NCBI GenBank assembly: GCA_002309275.1
Contig: DBXL01000212.1
Location: 2,744-15,977, forward strand
Direction: 5' to 3'
From: Ruminococcaceae bacterium UBA1213
Lineage (GTDB): Bacteria > Bacillota > Clostridia > Oscillospirales > Acutalibacteraceae
DNA length: 13,234 nt
Shown one piece after another: positions 1 through 7,035 of this stretch. Each line of letters begins with the position of its first letter. The first letter of the stretch is position 1. Below the pieces are notes generated by a model. The model was given only the letters and a program-made list of their open reading frames with translations. It made no database searches and was not told the DNA's origin. Position numbers and translations under genes: made by a program.

Positions 1-1103
1 GTTATCAAATCAAGACTGTATTCCCTTTCAAGACGTTCCTGTATAATCTCCATGTGCAGAAGTCCCAGAAATCCGCATCGGAAACCGAATCCCAGTGCGA
101 CAGATGTTTCAGGCTCAAATGACAGGGCAGCGTCATTGAGTTCCAGTTTTTCAAGAGCTTCACGCAAATCGGGATATTTGGCACCGTCAGCAGGATATAT
201 TCCGCAAAATACCATAGGCTGTACAGCACGGTAGCCGGGCAAAGGCTCTTTTGCAGGATTGTCGGCAAGAGTTACTGTATCACCCACTCTTGCGTCACTG
301 ACTGTTTTTATAGACGCTGCTATATATCCGACTTCACCCGCATATAAGGCACTTGTCGGCTCAAGGCTCGTTGCACGCATGAATCCACATTCCACTACAT
401 TGAATTCCGAACCCGTTGCCATGAGTTTTATTGTATCGCCTACTTTCAGACTGCCCTCTTTTACCCTGACATATATAATAACTCCCTTATAGCTGTCATA
501 ATAGGAATCAAATATGAGAGCCTGCAAAGGTTTGGTATCATCTCCATCGGGTGAAGGTATGAGTTCGACTATCTGTTCCATGACATCATGTATGTTAATT
601 CCCACTTTTGCGGATATGCAGGGAGCATCTTCCGCAGGCAAGCCTATTACATCTTCAATTTCTTTTTTAACCCTGTCGGGATCGGCACTCGGCAGGTCTA
701 TTTTATTGATGACAGGCACAATTTCAAGTCCTGCATCCAATGCAAGATAGGTATTGGCAAGCGTCTGGGCTTCAATGCCCTGAGAAGCGTCAACAACCAG
801 CACTGCCCCCTCACAAGCTGCCAGTGAGCGTGATACCTCATAGTTGAAGTCAACGTGTCCGGGGGTGTCTATCAGATTGAAAATATATTCTTCTCCGTCA
901 TCTGCATGATATACAAGCGTGACGGCATGGGCTTTGATGGTGATACCCCTTTCACGCTCCAAATCCATATTATCAAGCAATTGGTCTTCCATATCCCTTA
1001 TGGCAACGGATTGAGTCTGCTCCAGAATTCTGTCTGCAAGGGTAGATTTGCCATGGTCTATATGGGCGATGATACTGAAATTTCTGATTTTGCTTTTATC
1101 CAA
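1..1103 (-). CDS. lepA: Elongation factor 4 (LepA), N-terminal part, cut by left edge
   Basis: LepA/EF4 is a ribosome-bound translational GTPase that back-translocates or remodels stalled ribosomes. About 367 codons are visible of a family length near 600, so the C-terminal part is off the left edge. All GTPase motifs are present: G1 AHIDHGKST near residue 13, G2 RGITI, G3 DTPGHVDF, G4 NKID and G5 SAK, followed by domain II and the start of domain III (GFGFRCGFLGLLHMEI, typical of LepA). I chose the TTG at 1103 because AGGTGA lies 5 bases upstream (1109-1114) and the best promoter predicts transcription starting near 1127. The ATG at 1130 would add nine residues (MNKLKQVKE), has no ribosome binding site and lies at or before the predicted transcript start. 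However, Bacillus LepA carries an N-terminal tail of similar length, so the ATG is not excluded. Function is secure; the start is moderately sure. Confidence 0.95.
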   Translation of the reverse strand, partial: MDKSKIRNFSIIAHIDHGKSTLADRILEQTQSVAIRDMEDQLLDNMDLERERGITIKAHAVTLVYHADDGEEYIFNLIDTPGHVDFNYEVSRSLAACEGAVLVVDASQGIEAQTLANTYLALDAGLEIVPVINKIDLPSADPDRVKKEIEDVIGLPAEDAPCISAKVGINIHDVMEQIVELIPSPDGDDTKPLQALIFDSYYDSYKGVIIYVRVKEGSLKVGDTIKLMATGSEFNVVECGFMRATSLEPTSALYAGEVGYIAASIKTVSDARVGDTVTLADNPAKEPLPGYRAVQPMVFCGIYPADGAKYPDLREALEKLELNDAALSFEPETSVALGFGFRCGFLGLLHMEIIQERLEREYSLDLI

Positions 1104-1133
1104 TTCTTTCACCTGCTTTAATTTATTCATTTT

Positions 1134-1163
1134 ATTATATCACATACAAAGCATATTTGTAAA
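1134..1163 (-). promoter_or_regulatory. Sigma-A-type promoter of lepA
   Basis: On the minus strand, TTTACA (1163-1158) is followed after 18 bases by a perfect TATAAT (1139-1134) with a TGn extension directly before it. This is the best promoter match in the window. The predicted transcript start is about 1127, giving a 24-base leader to the TTG start of lepA with its AGGTGA site. It lies just downstream of a terminator, so lepA appears to be transcribed separately from the lipoprotein gene. Confidence 0.75.
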
Positions 1164-1171
1164 TCACTTTG

Positions 1172-1210
1172 AAAGAAAAAAGCTGTCTGACATAAAACCC
1201 GTCAGACAGC
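1172..1210 (-). terminator. Intrinsic terminator after the lipoprotein gene, symmetric on both strands
   Basis: A perfect 10-bp stem, GCTGTCTGAC (1182-1191) paired with GTCAGACAGC (1201-1210), encloses a 9-base loop. Read on the minus strand it is followed by TTTTTTCTTT (1181-1172) and begins 12 bases after the lipoprotein stop codon. On the plus strand the same hairpin is followed by a ten-T run (1215-1224), so it could also stop antisense transcription entering from lepA. No plus-strand gene is seen in this region. Confidence 0.85.
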
Positions 1211-1222
1211 CTTGTTTTTTTT

Positions 1223-2356
1223 TTAGCCCTCTTTTGCAATCTGTATCGCTCTTTCAACACTGTATGCTGAAATGCACGCATCATTTGTTTCATATTTCAG
1301 AGCTTTCTTTTCAGTGTCTATGTACTCATCAAGCTCATCTTTTTTCATCTCATAAACAAGGTCCAGTTTATCGAGATAATCCGTTTCGCCTTCTTTTGCA
1401 TCTTCGGAATATTTGATTTTCTTTGCAAGGTCGCTTACAGATTCTGTATAAATAAAATAAAGTGTATCATTCAATGTAGTGACGGCTGCCTGATTAGCTT
1501 TGTTGTCCTTGATAGCCTTTTTGAGTTCATCACTCAGACTTGACTCATCAAATTTTGTTTTAAGCATTTTCTCACTGCTGCTCGGAACGCTCTCTACACT
1601 GAAGTCTTTTTTATACTGCTCCTCAATGTCAGCAGTCTTTTTCTTATCATTGTTAATCATGTTGCGGTATTTATTGAAATTGGCAATCGTTTTTTCTTTT
1701 GTTTCGCCGTCTATGTCAACGGAATTTCCATTTTCATCAGTTGTTTTGAGTGAGTATGGTATATAGTAATAGGAAATATAATTCTCTGTATAGTATTTCT
1801 GCACCTCTTCATCAGAAAGGGCTTTTTCGCCGTCCTTGCCGTAAAGATTTTTGAACAGCTCCTGATACAGATAATTATACCTTGCCACGCACTCGCCAAA
1901 GCTTTCTTCAGAAACACCCAGCTTTTCATAAAATGCCGTTGCTTCCTCGCTGCCTTTATAATAATACTGTACATACATATTGGCTGTCAAGTTTATCTGC
2001 TCGTCATCAATGACAATGTTCTTATCCTTGACAAGCTTCTCAACTGTGAGCAGTGACAGACACTTATCCTTTGCTTCATCAAATATCCAGTCAACAGCAT
2101 TTTTTTCTTCCACTTTTTCCTTTTTGATGTCCATAAGCTGAACATCAAAATCTTCATTATCCTTGTTGGCTTCCTGAATTTTGCTTACAGCCTCATTATA
2201 GCTCTGATAAGTATTGTATATCCAGCTTCCTGCGGATATTTCAGCTATATCTGTTTTATAGCTCCATTTTCCCGGTCCAATCGTGCAGCTTGCTGCCGAA
2301 CACGCCAAAACGGCGGTAAGTGCAAGTGCAGAAATTTTTTTACCTATATTTTTCAT
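1223..2356 (-). CDS. Lipoprotein, SurA/PrsA-like foldase family (divergent)
   Basis: A 377-residue secreted lipoprotein. It begins with a basic n-region (MKNIGKKIS) and a hydrophobic stretch ending LACSAASC. Either Cys19 or Cys24 could be lipidated, and neither lipobox is perfect. The mature part is highly charged and rich in K, E, D and Y, with helical segments resembling the N-terminal chaperone domain of SurA/PrsA proteins (VEKLVKDKNIVIDDEQI near residue 110, then an ALSDEEVQKYYTENY segment near 180). I see no convincing parvulin prolyl-isomerase domain, so chaperone activity is inferred and isomerase activity is not supported. Position directly after mfd is typical for such genes in Clostridia, which supports the assignment. 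The ATG has AAAGGAAG about 8 bases upstream, and the gene has its own promoter and terminator, so it is likely monocistronic. It would act on the outer face of the membrane, helping exported proteins fold. Confidence 0.75.
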   Translation of the reverse strand: MKNIGKKISALALTAVLACSAASCTIGPGKWSYKTDIAEISAGSWIYNTYQSYNEAVSKIQEANKDNEDFDVQLMDIKKEKVEEKNAVDWIFDEAKDKCLSLLTVEKLVKDKNIVIDDEQINLTANMYVQYYYKGSEEATAFYEKLGVSEESFGECVARYNYLYQELFKNLYGKDGEKALSDEEVQKYYTENYISYYYIPYSLKTTDENGNSVDIDGETKEKTIANFNKYRNMINNDKKKTADIEEQYKKDFSVESVPSSSEKMLKTKFDESSLSDELKKAIKDNKANQAAVTTLNDTLYFIYTESVSDLAKKIKYSEDAKEGETDYLDKLDLVYEMKKDELDEYIDTEKKALKYETNDACISAYSVERAIQIAKEG

Positions 2357-2398
2357 AAATTTTTCTTCCTTTCAGAAAATAATTTGCATACAAAAGAT

Positions 2399-2427
2399 AT
2401 TATATAACAAATGTTTTATAAAGTCCA
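2399..2427 (-). promoter_or_regulatory. Sigma-A-type promoter of the lipoprotein gene
   Basis: On the minus strand, TGGACT (2427-2422, 4 of 6 match to TTGACA) is followed after 17 bases by a perfect TATAAT (2404-2399). The predicted transcript start is near 2392, giving a leader of about 36 bases that contains the AAAGGAAG ribosome binding site. The rest of the 2357-2447 gap is very AT-rich and holds no convincing GC stem for ending mfd transcription, so some read-through from mfd is possible. Confidence 0.65.
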
Positions 2428-2447
2428 TAATTTTTTTAAAAATTTTT

Positions 2448-5400
2448 TTATTTTCCAAAATTCATGCCGAAAATTTCGTTGAAAAGCCCTGTCACTGTAT
2501 CGCATTTTCTTACTGCGACAGATATATACGGTTTTTCACCTGCATGAAGAATGGCTCTGCCCTGAAGTTTTCCCACAATATCCCCGACTGCCTGTGACTT
2601 TATCTGATGGACATATATATTCAAATGGTCTGTAACCTGCCTTATTTCATATATACCCATTTTTTTAGCCCTGCTTCTCAGCAGTGCCACGTTCACAAGA
2701 CCATTGACAGACTGCGGTACATCTCCGAAACGGTCTGCCAGCTCGTCTATGACATCACTTGCCTCATCTGCATTTCTTATATCGGCAATTTTCCTGTATA
2801 TTTCCAATCGTCTGTTGAGATTGCTGATATAATCATCAGGTATATATGCCTCTATCTGCACGTCTAAAAGACATTCCATGTCAATGTCCTCCGGAATTTC
2901 TCCCTTTGCCTCGCTCACTGCCTGATTGAGAAGTTTCATATACATATCATAGCCGACATCCGCCATATGCCCATGCTGTTTGGCACCCAAAAGATTTCCT
3001 GCACCCCTCAATTCAAGGTCACGCATGGCAATTTTAAAGCCTGAACCAAACTCCGTAAATTCTTTTATAGCGTCAAGTCTTTTCTGAGAAATCTCACTTA
3101 AAATCTTATCCTGTCTGAACGTCAGATACGCATAGGCACGCCTTGTGGAACGCCCTACACGTCCCCTTATCTGATGAAGCTGGGAAAGTCCCATTCTGTC
3201 CGCATTTTCTATAATAAGCGTGTTGGCATTGGGAATATCCACACCTGTTTCAATAATCGTCGTGCTGACAAGCACATTGATTTCCTGTTCAAGCATCTGC
3301 CTCCACACTTCCGAAAGCTGACTTTCCGTCATTTTTCCGTGACCGTATGCAACTTTTGCTTCAGGAATATCCTCTGCAATTTTCTTTGCCTTCAGGTCTA
3401 TGCCCTCAACGGAATTATATAAATAAAACACCTGTCCCCCACGTCTTAATTCTCGCCTTATCGCCTCATTTATCACGTTTTCATCATATTCCAGCACATA
3501 TGTCTGTATAGGGTGCCTGTCCTGCGGGGCTTCTTCCAATGTTGACATATCCCTGATACCCGACATTGACATATTTAACGTTCTTGGAATAGGCGTTGCA
3601 GAAAGCGTTAAAACATCTACATTTTTACACATCTTTTTAAATTTCTCTTTCTGTGCCACTCCGAAACGCTGTTCCTCGTCTATTATCACAAGCCCCAAAT
3701 CCCTGAATTCCACATCTTTGGATATAAGCCTGTGAGTGCCTATGATAAAATCAATTTCACCGCTTTTAAGCTTGGTTATAATTTTACTCTGCTGAGAGGG
3801 CGTTCTGAATCTTGAAAGCAGTTCTATATTGACGGGAAAGCCCTCAAATCTTCGCAAAGCCGTCTGATAGTGCTGCCATGCAAGAATGGTTGTAGGCACA
3901 AGCAATATACACTGTTTGGACTCCGTTACACATTTAAATGCTGCTCTCAGTGCAACTTCCGTCTTTCCAAAGCCGACATCTCCGCATAAAAGTCTGTCCA
4001 TAGGTGCTGTACTTTCCATATCGTGTTTAATTTCAGCCGTTGCTCTTTTCTGGTCTTCCGTGTCCTCATACTCGAACTTACATTCAAAATCCCTTTGCCA
4101 TTCCCTGTCCTCTCCGAATGCATAGCCCTTTGCTTTCATTCTCTCCGCATACAGCTTTATTAATTCATCGGCTATGTCTTTAACAGCCTTTCTGACACGG
4201 TTTTTGGCTTTCTGCCACTCCGTTCCGCCAAGCCTGCTTAATTTCACTTCCGCTTCATCTCTCGGACCTATGTATTTTGAAACCAAGTCAAGCTGTGTTA
4301 CAGGCACATAAAGCATATCTCCCCTTGCATAGCGTATGGTGATATAATCCTTTACAACATTTTCATATTCCCTTTTCTGTATGCCCTCAAATTTTCCCAC
4401 GCCATGCACCGAATGTACGACATAATCCCCCACAGACAATTCTGCCAGACTGAATACAGCCTTGCCTTTTGCAGAAGAAGTTTTCTTTCTCTTTGAAGAC
4501 ACGCTTACCTGTGAATGTGTGATAAGCACGAAATTGACTGACGGATACTCAAAACCTGCCGAAAGATTTCCACCCGAAATATATATTCCATCACTTTCAA
4601 TCACATCATTTTCTCTCAGAAAGCCGACGTGATACCCTCTCTCAAGCATATCTTTATAGATATTTTCCGCAAATTTCTCCGTACCTGCAAGCACAACAAT
4701 TTTTTTGCCTTTGGGCTTCATAGCGTCTATATCTTCACACAAAACATTCAATGAACCGCTCCATGCAGATGTCTGCTTGACGTTGAAATTGACAAGCTCT
4801 TTCAAAGGCAGTTCACAAGTACCTCTTGCATAGTTGTCTATCAAAAAAGTCTTTCTCTTTAAAAGCTCCGTCAAAATATCTGTCCAGTCAAATGTAAATT
4901 TATCAAGTCCCTTGCATAAAATGCCGTCAGTGAAATAGTCCTTTATATCCTCATTCCACTGCCATACAGTCGCCTTCATTCTCTCTTTATGCTTGGGCAT
5001 TTCCGACACAAATACAAACGTATCTTTTGAAAGATAGTCAAACAAACTCTCCGCCTTTTCATATACAAGCGAATAAAATTTATCTATGCCTGCAAGCCTT
5101 CCGCCATTTCTTAAAATCTCCGCTTCCCTTAGCAAAACCGTCTTTGCCTCAAATGACGCTTTTCCTCTGAGAGAGTTTGACTTTTTTTCAATCTTTCCTG
5201 CAAGCTCCTCTGCATTGTCAAATATTATCTCGCTTGACGGCGTTATGACAAATTCGTCAAGCTGTTCTGTACGTCTTTGCGTTTCGAGGTCAAAGGAAGA
5301 TACCGTGTCGATTTCATCGCCCCAGAACTCCACTCTGCAAGGCTGACTTGCTGACGGCATGAAAAAATCCAGTATTCCGCCCCTTACGGCAAATTGTCCT

Positions 5401-5906
5401 GTGCCGTCAACCTGCTCAACTCTCACATAACCGCCTGCCAGAAGTGCCTCTGTCATTTTTTCAGGCGATATTTCCGCCCCCGACTTCACTTTCACAGATG
5501 ACTTTTCCAGCACCTTTTTCGGCATGGTATATTGTAAAGCACCGTCTGCACACGCAATAATCACTTTATACTGTCCTGTCATAAAGCCGTATAAAGCCCC
5601 TATTCTCTGATGTTCAAACTCCCTTGAAACGCCCTCTATCTCACGGAATGTAAAATCCCTTGACGGATAGAAAACCGCACTTGTACCCATAGCTTTCAAG
5701 TCTGAGCATATTTTTTGTGCTTCCGCCTCGTCAGACGCAAGCAGAAGTGCATTTTTATCACTATTCACTACCATACTATGCACAAGATGAGCCTTATGCA
5801 CAGCAGAAAGTCCTGTTGCCATACAAGGAAATCTGCCTTTTAAAACAGCATTTTCCAATACTTTATATTCTTCGGTTTCCCTGAAAACATTATCCAAAAA
5901 TCTCAT
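2448..5906 (-). CDS. mfd: Transcription-repair coupling factor Mfd
   Basis: Mfd pushes stalled RNA polymerase off damaged DNA using ATP and recruits UvrA for nucleotide excision repair. At 1152 residues it is full length (family about 1150-1180). Residues 1-330 are the UvrB-like region; its first P-loop is degenerate (TGLSAVHKAH near 31), as is normal for Mfd. Residues 485-550 are the RNA-polymerase-interacting CarD-like domain (SVGDYVVHSVHGVGKFEGI). The translocase follows: Walker A GDVGFGKT at 642-649, DEEQ at 743-746, SATPIPRT at 769-776 and arginine-finger motif QIRGRVGRS at 912-920. The TRG region contains LELRGAGNLLG at 964-974, and the C-terminal UvrA-contact domain ends the protein. 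The ATG has AGGAG 6 bases upstream. The preceding small gene ends 16 bases before it, so both probably share the pth promoter. No missing motif or frameshift was seen. Confidence 0.98.
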   Translation of the reverse strand: MRFLDNVFRETEEYKVLENAVLKGRFPCMATGLSAVHKAHLVHSMVVNSDKNALLLASDEAEAQKICSDLKAMGTSAVFYPSRDFTFREIEGVSREFEHQRIGALYGFMTGQYKVIIACADGALQYTMPKKVLEKSSVKVKSGAEISPEKMTEALLAGGYVRVEQVDGTGQFAVRGGILDFFMPSASQPCRVEFWGDEIDTVSSFDLETQRRTEQLDEFVITPSSEIIFDNAEELAGKIEKKSNSLRGKASFEAKTVLLREAEILRNGGRLAGIDKFYSLVYEKAESLFDYLSKDTFVFVSEMPKHKERMKATVWQWNEDIKDYFTDGILCKGLDKFTFDWTDILTELLKRKTFLIDNYARGTCELPLKELVNFNVKQTSAWSGSLNVLCEDIDAMKPKGKKIVVLAGTEKFAENIYKDMLERGYHVGFLRENDVIESDGIYISGGNLSAGFEYPSVNFVLITHSQVSVSSKRKKTSSAKGKAVFSLAELSVGDYVVHSVHGVGKFEGIQKREYENVVKDYITIRYARGDMLYVPVTQLDLVSKYIGPRDEAEVKLSRLGGTEWQKAKNRVRKAVKDIADELIKLYAERMKAKGYAFGEDREWQRDFECKFEYEDTEDQKRATAEIKHDMESTAPMDRLLCGDVGFGKTEVALRAAFKCVTESKQCILLVPTTILAWQHYQTALRRFEGFPVNIELLSRFRTPSQQSKIITKLKSGEIDFIIGTHRLISKDVEFRDLGLVIIDEEQRFGVAQKEKFKKMCKNVDVLTLSATPIPRTLNMSMSGIRDMSTLEEAPQDRHPIQTYVLEYDENVINEAIRRELRRGGQVFYLYNSVEGIDLKAKKIAEDIPEAKVAYGHGKMTESQLSEVWRQMLEQEINVLVSTTIIETGVDIPNANTLIIENADRMGLSQLHQIRGRVGRSTRRAYAYLTFRQDKILSEISQKRLDAIKEFTEFGSGFKIAMRDLELRGAGNLLGAKQHGHMADVGYDMYMKLLNQAVSEAKGEIPEDIDMECLLDVQIEAYIPDDYISNLNRRLEIYRKIADIRNADEASDVIDELADRFGDVPQSVNGLVNVALLRSRAKKMGIYEIRQVTDHLNIYVHQIKSQAVGDIVGKLQGRAILHAGEKPYISVAVRKCDTVTGLFNEIFGMNFGK

Positions 5907-5922
5907 AGATTACTCCTAAAAA

Positions 5923-6273
5923 TTACTGTTCGATAACTGTAAAAAATTTTCCTATTGTTCCCTTTATTTCAGAACATTTGATTAAAAAAAGTCCGCAATG
6001 TCTGTACCATTCGGGAATATTTCCCCCGAAACTGCAAAAAGCAGGCGGGCTTAACTTCAAAACATTTCCCCATTCATCTTGAATACACTCTATTTTTCCT
6101 CTGCCAAACATCTCTTTATCCAAACAAATTTCATAGCATTTTTCATTTCCGATTGTCAAAATACAAATATTAACCGCCTTATAATAAATTTTGCCGTTTA
6201 TTATTTTGGTTTTATCGCTTGAATTAAGATAGCTTTCATATTTTATATCAAGGTCACTTTTTTGGCTTGTCAC
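5923..6273 (-). CDS. Uncharacterised 116-residue protein between pth and mfd
   Basis: I do not recognise this protein. It starts with GTG at 6273, with GGTGGG six bases upstream (6280-6285), and no ATG fits near that position. It has no signal peptide and no membrane segment, so it is probably cytoplasmic. The sequence reads as an alternating beta-rich fold: NGKIYYKAVNICILTIGNEKCYEICLD, then KIECIQDEWGNVLKLSPPAF, then PEWYRHCGLFLIKC. It has six scattered cysteines but no CxxC pair, so no zinc ribbon. In Bacillus subtilis the gene in this slot is fin, an anti-sigma-F factor with a CxxC zinc motif of about 76 residues; this protein does not resemble it. The 16-base gap to mfd and 62-base gap after pth suggest one operon. 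Coding status is supported by the start signal, operon packing and a sensible reading frame, but not by homology I can name. Confidence 0.7.
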   Translation of the reverse strand: MTSQKSDLDIKYESYLNSSDKTKIINGKIYYKAVNICILTIGNEKCYEICLDKEMFGRGKIECIQDEWGNVLKLSPPAFCSFGGNIPEWYRHCGLFLIKCSEIKGTIGKFFTVIEQ

Positions 6274-6310
6274 GTTCTACCCACCAATCTCAAAAAATCC
6301 TCAAGCAATC

Positions 6311-6342
6311 ATTGCACATTGCACACTGCACATTGCTAATTG
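6311..6342. repeat. Heptanucleotide tandem repeat (about 4.5 copies)
   Basis: On the plus strand five consecutive units are ATTGCAC (6311), ATTGCAC (6318), ACTGCAC (6325), ATTGCTA (6332) and a partial ATTG (6339-6342). The repeat runs across the stop codon of pth (TAG at 6338-6336) and into its last codons. An imperfect inverted element, AGCAAT and ATTGCT in minus-strand order, flanks the core with a loop of about 22 bases. It is too weak and AT-rich to call a terminator. Such short heptad arrays often vary in copy number between strains; here that would change the pth-to-unknown-gene spacing. Confidence 0.7.
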
Positions 6343-6929
6343 AAAAGGTTCATTGCCTTATCAATATTGCCTGCAATTATTTTTTCAACTGCGTCACAAG
6401 CATTGCTTGCCGTTTCGTCAAGCAGTTTTCTTTCACTCTGCGTGAAATTCGACAATACCCAATCTGCCAAATCCCATTGTTCAGGCTTATGTCCCACACC
6501 TATTTTGATTCTCGGAAATTGGTCACTGCCTGAAAGATAAATAATATTTTTCATGCCGTTATGACCGCCGTCACTGCCCTTTCGCCTGATACGCATTTTC
6601 CCTATGTCAAGTGATATGTCGTCAAATATGATAATCACCTTTTCGGGCGGTACTTTGAAAAAATTCATTGCCTCAACAACCGCCTGACCGCTGTTATTCA
6701 TGTATGTTGACGGCTTCATAATCAATACTTTCTTGTCTGCAATAACCGCCGTATTGCAAAGTGATTTGTATTTTATCCTGTCAAGACGTATATCAAGCTT
6801 TTCCGCAAGCGTGTCAACAGTGATAAAGCCTGCATTGTGCCTTGTATTTTCATATTTTCTGTCAGGGTTGCCAAGCCCTGCCACTATATATTCCACTCCG
6901 CTCAAATTTTCCTTTTTCCTGAAAAACAC
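6336..6929 (-). CDS. pth: Peptidyl-tRNA hydrolase
   Basis: Pth cleaves the ester bond of peptidyl-tRNAs that drop off ribosomes, recycling tRNA in the cytoplasm. The family hallmarks are all present: AGLGNPDRKYENTRHNAGF with the catalytic His, KPSTYMNNSG with the peptide-binding Asn, DDISLDIGKMRIR with the catalytic Asp, and GSDGGHNGMKNI. I chose the GTG at 6929, giving 197 residues (MFFRKKENLSGVEYIVAGLG), because GGGGGAGAGG (6942-6933) lies directly upstream and an extended -10 promoter predicts transcription from about 6953. Clostridial Pth proteins often begin with a similar MFFRKK-type tail. TTG at 6905 or GTG at 6896 are shorter alternatives. An ATG at 7046 is in frame but lies upstream of the promoter and on the far side of the preceding gene's terminator, so it is rejected. 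This is the first gene of the pth-unknown-mfd unit. Confidence 0.95.
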   Translation of the reverse strand: MFFRKKENLSGVEYIVAGLGNPDRKYENTRHNAGFITVDTLAEKLDIRLDRIKYKSLCNTAVIADKKVLIMKPSTYMNNSGQAVVEAMNFFKVPPEKVIIIFDDISLDIGKMRIRRKGSDGGHNGMKNIIYLSGSDQFPRIKIGVGHKPEQWDLADWVLSNFTQSERKLLDETASNACDAVEKIIAGNIDKAMNLFN

Positions 6930-6959
6930 ATTCCTCTCCCCCAAATCCGTAATAGTAAA

Positions 6960-6988
6960 ACAATAGCATAAATCAACCGTTTTGTCAA
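6960..6988 (-). promoter_or_regulatory. Sigma-A-type promoter of the pth-mfd operon
   Basis: On the minus strand, a perfect TTGACA (6988-6983) is followed after 17 bases by TATTGT (6965-6960), with a TGn extension (TGC) immediately before the -10. The predicted transcript start is about 6953, giving a leader of about 24 bases to the GTG start of pth. It sits just downstream of the terminator at 7003-7030, which supports a new unit beginning here and fixes pth as its first gene. Confidence 0.75.
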
Positions 6989-7002
6989 TTTTGAAATGCA
7001 CA

Positions 7003-7030
7003 AAAAACCGCTGTCTGTACAGCGGTTTTT
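7003..7030 (-). terminator. Intrinsic terminator after the MBL-fold hydrolase gene
   Basis: A 12-bp stem, AAAAACCGCTGT (7003-7014) paired with ACAGCGGTTTTT (7019-7030), closes a 4-base loop. On the minus strand it begins five bases after the hydrolase stop codon and ends in a six-T run. The stem is also flanked by A/T runs for the opposite strand. It separates the oxidoreductase-glycosyltransferase-hydrolase unit from pth. Confidence 0.9.
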
Positions 7031-7035
7031 CATAT

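Noticed and set aside
1048..1416. 122-codon plus-strand open frame spanning the lepA start, terminator and lipoprotein end
   Set aside because: It runs through a promoter and a terminator hairpin and encodes no recognisable motif.
2405..2447. A/T-only inverted stretch after mfd as a terminator
   Set aside because: The possible pairing is only A and T without a GC stem, so it does not meet the usual form of an intrinsic terminator.
6301..6342. CRISPR array or terminator at the heptad repeat
   Set aside because: The units are 7 bases without spacers, and the flanking AGCAAT/ATTGCT stem is only six AT-rich pairs around a long loop.
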